NCBI GenBank assembly: GCA_043729515.1
Contig: JAYTLK010000270.1
Span: 1 to 20,373, forward strand
Source: JANXSS01 sp043729515
Lineage (GTDB): Bacteria > Pseudomonadota > Gammaproteobacteria > Burkholderiales > Burkholderiaceae_D
DNA: 20,373 bases
Direction of reading: 5' to 3'
Of the stretch, positions 16,501-20,373 are shown piece after piece (the stretch's first letter is position 1; each line of letters opens with the position of its first letter). Both the position numbers and the translations under genes were made by a program. The notes below the pieces were generated by a model that saw only the letters and a program-made list of their open reading frames with translations, did not search any database and was not told the DNA's origin.

Positions 16501-16692
16501 GATGGCGGCGAACAGCAGGCACCGATGGGGCGTGCCGTCATCGGCGGCATCATCACGTCGACCCTGCTGACGTTGGTGGTGGTGCCGGTGGCATATACCT
16601 ATCTCGACACGCTGGGGCGACGGGTGGCAGCCTGGTTCCGCGGTCCGGAGGCAGTCGAGGCGAAGCAGGAACGCGAACACGAGATCGCATAG
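13576..16692 (+). CDS. RND multidrug efflux pump, inner-membrane permease
   Basis: The 1038-residue protein has normal RND length and layout: helix 1 near 10-32, a large periplasmic domain, a first helix bundle (about 335-540), a second periplasmic domain and a second bundle (about 855-1020). The proton-relay residues are present: adjacent D401/D402 in LLIDDAIVVREN on helix 4 and K922 in GLVTKNAILLVDF on helix 10. This matches drug-type (HAE-1) pumps rather than heavy-metal pumps. The signature GVEQMPNVQVPVVFVQV and the PGASPEAVE motif open the porter domain. The gene follows the adaptor by 2 bp. No TolC-like gene follows, so the pump presumably uses a channel encoded elsewhere. It converges on the HDOD gene with 16 bp between stop codons. 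Substrate cannot be read from sequence. Confidence 0.96.
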   Translation: MWITKTSIRNPVFATMVMVALVVLGMFSYSSLGVEQMPNVQVPVVFVQVLYPGASPEAVENDITKPIEDTVNTVSGIKMIRSNTYEGRSETVVEFELSVNVDRVTQEVRDKIAQIRPQFPKEAKDPYIVRFDGENAQPITTLGITGAEHSMRDLSTLTEQVIVKKLQGVAGVGRVQTGGSVGRQVLVNLKPDQLTAQNVGVDEVMRAIQQTNQDLPAGSISRGTSEQLVRIEGKIRDPRGFGKIIVARRANAPVLLEQVADIVDGERERTSISRLNGQPAINLSIVKIQDANIVEVGEGVQEAVRQLLKRLPPDIKIQAVYSNADAVKSSLANVKETIIEGGLLTMLIVFLFLHSWRSTVITGLTLPISVIATFIALSAFGFTLNFLTLMALSLCIGLLIDDAIVVRENIVRHLGMGKSHLAAANEGTSEIGLAVMATTFAIVAVFVPVAFMKGIIGKFFFQFGVTVTVAVLVSLFVSFTLDPMLSSVWRDPVEGRFKYLPWLGRIMAAIERRIEALHDVYGRVLDTALNWRKTTLLLAFSLFIGSFFLVPFIGTEFMPDSDQGYTTLKLKTAVGSSLDYTDTKIRQVEEAIKAYPEIEIVSTTVGTNDGRNTATIDLKLVDITKTKRRTQKEIEKDLRQRVGKIAGVELSVGYDKPIYIAILGAEADKLQGVVDVVMRRVGAIKGVTDLENSLTASTPSVTVKVDNELASDLGLSVQQIGTALRPFVAGDAVSHWLAADGQNYEVNVQLPKSGRQKVTDLADLSVASSRIGVDGRPVMVPLRQVVQFIPSSSPQVIKRQDLQRRVGIYAGVEGRPSGDVGSEVQKLIKTIELPPGYRFDVGGQTKQMQEAFGSAMAALGIAVIFIYLILASQFGSFLQPLAIMASLPFSLIGVFIALLVTRSTLNIFSIIGFIMLMGLVTKNAILLVDFTNQAQRSGMGQREALLTAGQVRLRPIVMTTLAMLFGMLPMALGLGDGGEQQAPMGRAVIGGIITSTLLTLVVVPVAYTYLDTLGRRVAAWFRGPEAVEAKQEREHEIA

Positions 16693-16708
16693 AAATCGGC
16701 TGGCTGCG

Positions 16709-18211
16709 CTAGCCCTTGCGCACGGCCGGCGGGCGCAGCGCTGCAATCAGGGCAGCCCGCCATTGCCGCATGTCGGGGCCGTCGAGGCCCTCGGGCGCAA
16801 CTTCCTTGCGGCTGCTGAAGTCGCCGTAGACGATGCCGAGATGTTCACCCTCGTGCATCAGCGACATCAAGTACATCGACTGTGCGCCGACCAGCCCGGC
16901 ATACCAGGGAGGGATGTATTTCGCATACGGCCCGCCGTGAATGTCGCTCACATACAGTCCGACCGCCTTGGCCGCCACCGAGCGGAACAGGTCGGCCTTG
17001 GCGCCGCCGAAGCGGAAGCGCGAAATGATCTGGTTGGCATTGCGGCCGACGCCGGAAATCGCGACCAGTTCGGTACTGCCGTTCGGCACGCACAACAGCG
17101 TCATGTCGAAATGGAAGGTGTCGTGAATGCTGCGCAGGATCTGATAGATCACCTCGACCCGCGTCTTGCGCGTATCTGGCGTACTGGTGCGGGTCAGACT
17201 ATCTTGTGGCGACAGCCAGTCCGTCACCCGATCGGAAGACTTGCGCAACAGCTCGCGGGCGCGGCCGGCGGTGCAGGGAGCAGAGGCCAGCAGGCGGTCG
17301 AGTTCATTCAGTGACGCCTCGATCAACTCTGCGACGTCGCCATCCTTCAGATGCAGCATCGTGCGGTAAGCGGTCACTTCAGCGGCGATCGCGCCCTTGG
17401 CCTGATGCTCCGGCTTGCGGAACAGGGCATCCGTGACGCGCCTGGCAAAGCTTGCGCAATACTGGTGCCATTCCAGGCTGCTGGCGATCGGCCGCGCCGG
17501 TACCTTGTCGGCACCGGCTTCCAGGCTCTGCCGCACGCCGTCCGGAAACTGCCAGTGCTCGGCCACGGCAGCGCCGATCTCGTCGAATCCGACGCCGAAG
17601 GTACGGGCAACGGCATTGTCCTCCGACAGGTTCAGTTCCGCCTGCAAGGCATGGCTGCGCAGGATGTCATCGTAAAGATAGTAGCCGGCAAAGATCCGGC
17701 CGAGGTTCTGCATCAGGCCGCAGACCTGGGTTTCCTGCGATTTCAAGCGCGGTGAATACAGGCGCGTCAGGCCCGCTGCCAGCAGGCCGCAGAAAGTGGC
17801 GGCCGCCAGTTCGGCGTGCAGGTGTTCGGCTTGGGCGGCGTCGATCCGGCGTGGGCCTGCGGTTGCATCGAATGCACCGGCTGCATTGCTTGGATCGCTT
17901 GCATCACCTGGGCCGGCATCGATTGCCATCAGCCCCGCCGTAACCGATTTCACCTTGTTCATGCCCAGCAACGCGATTGCAGTGTCGACCGTCGATGCAC
18001 TCTGGCCGGCGCGACGGCTTGCATTTGCATGGCGCAGCAATTGCGCCGTCAACGCTGCATCCTGCAGGACAGCCTGGGTCAGCACGCGTGCCGCCTTCAC
18101 ATCGTCATCGTCGATGTCCGCCACGGCCGACAAGGTCGTGCGCTGGCCGGCAAATCCGGTGTCATCCTCGATCAAGGCCAGCAGTTTTTGTAAAACGGGT
18201 ACGGAATTCAA
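16709..18211 (-). CDS. HDOD-domain signalling protein with C-terminal GAF-like domain
   Basis: The 500-residue product starts with an HDOD-type helical domain: VPVLQKLLALIEDD, then VLQDAALTAQLLRHANAS and VDTAIALLGMNKVKSV, typical of this HD-related output domain, which often lacks catalytic metal ligands. A long helical middle part follows. The C-terminal part from about 330 (VEVIYQILRSIHDTFHFDMTLLCV ... LVAISGVGRNANQ ... YLMSLMHEGEHLGIVYGDF) reads like a GAF-like sensor domain. Such proteins act in cytoplasmic signalling, motility or stress control. No ATG or GTG is available: an in-frame TGA lies 12 codons upstream, so the start is TTG at 18211 or a later TTG at about codon 13. The TTG overlaps the stop of a 12-codon frame beginning ATG GTT. 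The domain begins at once, supporting the upstream TTG or an N-terminal frameshift. Confidence 0.85.
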   Translation of the reverse strand: MNSVPVLQKLLALIEDDTGFAGQRTTLSAVADIDDDDVKAARVLTQAVLQDAALTAQLLRHANASRRAGQSASTVDTAIALLGMNKVKSVTAGLMAIDAGPGDASDPSNAAGAFDATAGPRRIDAAQAEHLHAELAAATFCGLLAAGLTRLYSPRLKSQETQVCGLMQNLGRIFAGYYLYDDILRSHALQAELNLSEDNAVARTFGVGFDEIGAAVAEHWQFPDGVRQSLEAGADKVPARPIASSLEWHQYCASFARRVTDALFRKPEHQAKGAIAAEVTAYRTMLHLKDGDVAELIEASLNELDRLLASAPCTAGRARELLRKSSDRVTDWLSPQDSLTRTSTPDTRKTRVEVIYQILRSIHDTFHFDMTLLCVPNGSTELVAISGVGRNANQIISRFRFGGAKADLFRSVAAKAVGLYVSDIHGGPYAKYIPPWYAGLVGAQSMYLMSLMHEGEHLGIVYGDFSSRKEVAPEGLDGPDMRQWRAALIAALRPPAVRKG

Positions 18212-18296
18212 GACGGAGCGGGGGTGTCGGGTGGCAAGTGAACCATATCATGCGGCAGTGGGATCTCCTTGCATACAATCAACTGCTCTGGAAATG

Positions 18297-18326
18297 GAAA
18301 AAGCCACGAAGTGCGTGGCTTTTTTG
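18297..18326 (-). terminator. Intrinsic terminator of the small lipoprotein gene
   Basis: AAAAAGCCACG and CGTGGCTTTTTT pair around a 5-nt loop. Read on the minus strand the hairpin ends in a U-run and lies about 28 nt after the lipoprotein stop codon. It is nearly symmetric, so it could also stop plus-strand transcription. It separates this gene from the HDOD gene. Confidence 0.88.
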
Positions 18327-18353
18327 GGGTGAACTCTTTGTGCCATGCCAAGG

Positions 18354-18584
18354 TCAATGATGACGCCAGCCGTGGCCGCCGCCCCAGTAACCAAATCCAA
18401 AGCCGATCGACACTGGCGGGCCAACATAGACCGGCGCTGGCTGTGCGTACACCGGTTGCGGTTGGTAATAACCCCCCTGGCCATAATACGCAGGTGGCGG
18501 GCCATAGACTGCGCAACCACCGAGAATGGCGGATCCAGTGCCGAGTGTGGCGATTGTGACGAGGGTGCGAGCGAGACGTTTCAT
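18354..18584 (-). CDS. Small Tyr/Gly/Pro-rich lipoprotein
   Basis: The 76-residue protein begins MKRLARTLVTIATLG, has a hydrophobic core and a lipobox ILGGC with Cys24 as the lipidation site. The mature part of about 53 residues is low-complexity: YGPPPAYYGQGGYYQPQPVY, then PVYVGPP, a Gly/Phe stretch and a WGGGHGWRHH ending. Such short Tyr/Pro/Gly-rich lipoproteins are frequent in Burkholderiales, without a known function; the His-rich end might bind metal, which is speculation. The start at 18584 is chosen because AAGGA (18591-18595 on the plus strand) sits 6 nt before it and the signal peptide begins there. The frame stays open further upstream without translation signals. It has its own terminator and is transcribed away from the Panacea gene. 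Confidence 0.82.
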   Translation of the reverse strand: MKRLARTLVTIATLGTGSAILGGCAVYGPPPAYYGQGGYYQPQPVYAQPAPVYVGPPVSIGFGFGYWGGGHGWRHH

Positions 18585-18686
18585 GACACTTCCTTTCAGG
18601 ATATCGTGATCATAATTAGTCGCGTTCCAGAGAGCCGTTTTTTTACTATTCATTACAGCTTTGGACAGAATGACAGGTTGCCAAAG

Positions 18687-18709
18687 TGACAAGGATAAGA
18701 TGCTTGTCA
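18687..18709. repeat. Inverted repeat TGACAAG-N9-CTTGTCA
   Basis: Seven perfectly complementary bases on each side of a 9-nt centre. There is no T-run on either side, so it is more likely an operator than a terminator. It lies about 100 bp upstream of the lipoprotein start and about 90 bp upstream of the putative Panacea promoter. The regulator is unknown. Confidence 0.4.
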
Positions 18710-18796
18710 TCTGTGCAATCACAGTTGGAAAAGTTTTTTTAAGGCAAGTTGAATGTCTCATTTAGCCTTGCGATACATGATGCCGCTTGATCAACG

Positions 18797-18825
18797 TTGC
18801 AACGGCAGCGGCTCTCATGTAATAT
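18797..18825 (+). promoter_or_regulatory. Possible promoter of the Panacea/toxin pair
   Basis: TTGCAA (4/6) and TAATAT (4/6) at 17-bp spacing, with TG just before the -10. The -35 overlaps the palindrome CAACGTTG (18792-18799), and the dyad ACGAT-N7-ATCGT follows at 18841-18857. Both could serve autoregulation by an antitoxin. Weak match, so tentative. Confidence 0.35.
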
Positions 18826-18880
18826 TTCAGGCCGTTTTTGACGATTGAGCGTATCGTTGAATGCAAGTAAAAGTGACTTT

Positions 18881-18885
18881 GGAGG
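18881..18885 (+). promoter_or_regulatory. Ribosome-binding site GGAGG that fixes the Panacea start
   Basis: GGAGG lies 5 nt before ATG 18891. The earlier in-frame ATG at 18861 has no comparable site and would add ten residues ahead of the Panacea-like domain. Confidence 0.8.
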
Positions 18886-18890
18886 TCGAA

Positions 18891-19460
18891 ATGTTTAGCG
18901 AAAAAAAGGCAGCACAGATGGCCGCCTTCTTGTTGAACAAAGCAGGGGGGACGTTGCACGTTATCGTGCTGACCAAACTTTTATACTTAACTGAGCGGAA
19001 ATCCATGGCGCAGTTCGGGTTGCCAATTTGCGGAGACCTGATGGTTTCAATGCCGTACGGTCCAGTCCTCTCGAAAACACTGGACTTGACCAATGGTAAT
19101 GTCAATTCTCCTATTTGGGACGCATTGATCGAAGCGCGAGAGCATCATTTGGTAAAACTACATAATCAAATGGATCGCGAAAGCTTGTCGTCCCTCAGCG
19201 ATGCTGATGTTTTTGCTTTGGAGGCAGTGTGGGCCGAATTTGGCAGCTATGAAAAGTGGGCGCTAGTGGATTACACGCATGACAAATGTGAAGAGTGGGA
19301 AGATCCCCAAGGATCGTCCAGCCCCATCCCTCTGAAGCGGGTCTTCCGAGCGGTAGGGATGACGCAAGAGGCAGCGGATGTACTTGCCGCGGAGGCTTCC
19401 GAACAAAATCGGTTTGATTCGATTTTTGCTGGTGAAGGGTCTCGGGTTGCGGTTCAATGA
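18891..19460 (+). CDS. Panacea-domain (SocA-like, DUF4065-type) protein, putative antitoxin
   Basis: The 189-residue protein opens MFSEKKAAQMAAFLL and continues with the Panacea-like core: LTKLLYLTERKSMAQFG (family: KLQKLLYxA), a Gly-Asp turn, and MPYGPVL at 54-60 (family: WxYGPVxxxxY), then a helical part with LSDADVFALEAVWAEFG. SocA is the founding relative; it acts as a proteolytic adaptor antitoxin. Panacea domains have been described as antitoxins paired with many unrelated toxins. The next gene starts inside its stop codon (ATGA overlap), the usual tight coupling of toxin-antitoxin pairs. Antitoxin comes first. The C-terminal 60 residues, after EEWEDPQGSSSPIPL, probably complete the domain or contact the toxin. 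Lower GC than the left half suggests transfer. Assignment by motif; the role is inferred from family and layout. Confidence 0.82.
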   Translation: MFSEKKAAQMAAFLLNKAGGTLHVIVLTKLLYLTERKSMAQFGLPICGDLMVSMPYGPVLSKTLDLTNGNVNSPIWDALIEAREHHLVKLHNQMDRESLSSLSDADVFALEAVWAEFGSYEKWALVDYTHDKCEEWEDPQGSSSPIPLKRVFRAVGMTQEAADVLAAEASEQNRFDSIFAGEGSRVAVQ

Positions 19461-19849
19461 CAGTCAGCTTGCTTTTTCCTCTTGCACAAAAAGACGCTTT
19501 TCTTATTCCGTCCGGAGCGGGACTCCATATCTTTTTTCTAATGACGGATCCAGGAAAACATGATGAAGTTTTGCTCTTGAATGCGTCGACTGTTTATCCG
19601 GATGTCGTTCACGATTCATCTTGCTATTTAGGTCCAGCAGAACATCCTTTTTTCCAGCATCAAAGCTACATTATTTACGCTCGTGCTCGACGGATTTTGA
19701 AGCAACGTTTGCGGTCATTGGTCGCTTCCGGAGAGGTGATTCATCGCCCTCCACCGCTTACTGCGGCTGGCTTCGCAGCCGTTGCTGCAGGAACAACTAG
19801 CATTCAGCTCGCCCCCGAAATGAAGATTTTTTTCGACGCATATCGTTAG
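19457..19849 (+). CDS. Putative toxin of the Panacea pair, PemK/MazF-like fold candidate
   Basis: The 130-residue protein overlaps the Panacea gene by 4 bp (ATGA) and is surely co-translated with it. Visible pattern: an N-terminal strand region ending in LHIFFLMTDPGKHDEVLLLNAST (residues 23-45), then Cys56 in SSCYLGPAEHPFFQHQSYIIYARAR (54-78), a basic helix RILKQRLRSLVASGEV, and a C-terminal Ala/Thr-rich part. The order hydrophobic strand-TDP-EVLLLN, then CxL(G/P)xxxHPFxxHxSYxxY resembles small PemK/MazF-superfamily proteins, which are often RNA-cleaving toxins; this is my inference from pattern memory, not a search. His63, His68, Tyr71 and basic residues would be candidate functional sites. 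It could instead be a non-toxic partner. The overlap and position make toxin the leading reading. Confidence 0.65.
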   Translation: MTVSLLFPLAQKDAFLIPSGAGLHIFFLMTDPGKHDEVLLLNASTVYPDVVHDSSCYLGPAEHPFFQHQSYIIYARARRILKQRLRSLVASGEVIHRPPPLTAAGFAAVAAGTTSIQLAPEMKIFFDAYR

Positions 19850-19983
19850 GATATTCGCTGTCACGCTTTGACGAAAATGCCGTGTGCTTTTCCCCATCCC
19901 TTCGACAATCTTGTTTGTATTGTCTCGACCGGTCGTGATTTGAACAGTCACTGAAGCGCCTGTTTGCCCACGTTGGCGGGTGA

Positions 19984-20169
19984 TCATTTAACGATCCTAG
20001 TGTTCAGGTTCAGCGCATCACGGATTTGCGCGATCGCGTGCTCGACACTCAAGGCGCTTTGCTTGATTGTGACCAGTAGGCTGACCTGGTTACTCAGGAT
20101 ATGAATTTGCAGTCCGACCCCGGTTGCCTGTGACGATGCACCAGATTGGGCGGCGGCTGCGAATGTCCG
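19984..20169 (-). pseudogene. Possible remnant of an unknown gene (61 codons, no ordinary start)
   Basis: The minus strand is open from just after a TGA at 20170-20172 to TGA 19984-19986. The text, with LQIHILSNQVSLLVTIKQ and then SVEHAIAQIRDALNLN, has a strand-then-amphipathic-helix pattern like a real C-terminal domain. There is no ATG or GTG and only one internal TTG, so the 5' part is lost or frameshifted. Its stop overlaps an ATG, as if a second gene followed. Family unknown. Confidence 0.25.
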
Positions 20170-20288
20170 TCAGCAGGCAAATGATCCTCATTATTTTGGG
20201 TTTGTGTGCTTTGTAAGCATCCGATATGCCCCAGAAAATGGCCCCAAAAAGAGCTGCTGTCAGCTGGAAAACCTAGCGAATGGGCGTA

Positions 20289-20326
20289 AAAAAACCCCTA
20301 AGCTGTTTGTTTCTTAGGGGTTTTTA
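20289..20326 (-). terminator. Intrinsic terminator downstream of the probable tRNA
   Basis: AAAAACCCCTAAG and CTTAGGGGTTTTT form a perfect 13-bp stem around a 10-nt loop, with T-runs on both strands. On the minus strand it lies about 30 nt after the tRNA 3' end, the usual place for a tRNA terminator. It can also act in the plus direction. Confidence 0.9.
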
Positions 20327-20356
20327 ATCAAACTTTGCCAACGTTTGCAGTATCCG

Positions 20357-20373
20357 TGGTGGTGATAGGTGGA
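20357..20373 (-). tRNA. Probable tRNA 3' end, identity unknown (rest lies beyond the window)
   Basis: Read on the minus strand the last 17 bases are TCCACCTATCACCACCA. They parse as the last T-loop base, the 3' T-stem CCACC, the acceptor strand TATCACC, a discriminator A and an encoded CCA end. Only this piece is inside the window, so the anticodon and the complementary strands cannot be checked. The terminator about 30 nt downstream supports the call. Confidence is moderate because the evidence is 17 bases. Confidence 0.5.

Larger units (their letters stand above)
18585..18890. promoter_or_regulatory. Divergent intergenic region between lipoprotein and Panacea genes
   Basis: No gene is visible. 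It must carry promoters for both directions. It holds a 7-bp inverted repeat TGACAAG-N9-CTTGTCA at 18687-18709, a weak plus-strand promoter at 18797-18825, and a smaller dyad ACGAT-N7-ATCGT at 18841-18857 between that promoter and the Panacea ribosome-binding site. GC content is clearly below that of the operons to the left. Confidence 0.5.
19850..20356. other. Accessory tail with decayed minus-strand ORFs, no intact gene
   Basis: No intact plus-strand gene is seen. On the minus strand two open frames overlap by ATGA (stop 19984-19986, ATG 19985-19987). The upstream one is listed as a possible remnant. The downstream one begins MITRQRGQTGASVTVQ and runs into the 3' end of the putative toxin gene with increasingly unnatural text, so I do not call it. 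The end of the stretch is a terminator just downstream of a probable minus-strand tRNA. Confidence 0.5.

Noticed and set aside
15196..16746. 516-codon minus-strand frame opposite the RND pump
   Set aside because: Antisense shadow; the plus strand encodes a full-length pump with intact proton-relay residues.
17351..18332. Several plus-strand frames opposite the HDOD gene
   Set aside because: Composition is unnatural and the minus strand carries a coherent HDOD protein.
18762..18959. Minus-strand frame ending in MRAAAVATLIKRHHVSQG
   Set aside because: Only the last 18 residues look protein-like, no ribosome-binding site is present, and most of it is antisense to the Panacea start.
1..20373. 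CRISPR arrays, rRNA genes, or long tandem repeats
   Set aside because: No regularly spaced repeat units of CRISPR type, no rRNA segments and no long repeats were seen by eye on either strand.

Overview
The window is about 20.4 kb of GC-rich bacterial DNA. Gene content and coding style suggest a betaproteobacterium of the Burkholderiales, most likely near Oxalobacteraceae. This is an inference from protein families, dense operons and GC-rich third codon positions; no rRNA or other marker gene is present. Two blocks (about 10.24-12.2 kb and 18.6-20.3 kb) are more AT-rich and look like accessory DNA.

Region 1 (1-10.24 kb) is a peptide-uptake locus read left to right. It holds the 3' end of a peptide-type solute-binding protein, an exported M3 zinc metallopeptidase, two Dpp/Opp-type permeases, a single polypeptide carrying both ATPase domains, a 409-bp regulatory gap, and a 937-residue TonB-dependent receptor ending in a strong terminator. 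The likely logic is outer-membrane capture by the receptor, periplasmic trimming by the M3 enzyme, then import by the ABC transporter. The gap before the receptor carries three TGTAAC-like repeats at exactly 10-bp spacing and two TTGT-N6-ACAA dyads, so the receptor is probably regulated separately.

Region 2 (10.24-12.29 kb) is accessory. It has two small minus-strand genes behind a good sigma-70-type promoter, a doubtful short ORF, and a frameshifted remnant of an IS5-family transposase C-terminus.

Region 3 (12.3-18.35 kb) carries an RND efflux adaptor and its inner-membrane pump (2 bp apart, no outer-membrane channel gene in view). A convergent minus-strand HDOD/GAF-like signalling protein follows, apparently starting at TTG. 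A small Tyr/Gly/Pro-rich lipoprotein gene with its own terminator comes next.

Region 4 (18.6-20.37 kb) is AT-richer. It has a Panacea-domain (SocA-like) protein overlapping by ATGA a 130-residue protein that looks like a PemK/MazF-like toxin candidate: a probable two-gene toxin-antitoxin module. Beyond it are minus-strand ORF fragments, a terminator, and what appears to be the 3' end of a minus-strand tRNA running off the window. A tRNA next to atypical DNA fits an integration hotspot. The best candidates for new biology are the Panacea pair and the complete receptor-protease-transporter peptide pathway with its unassigned operators.
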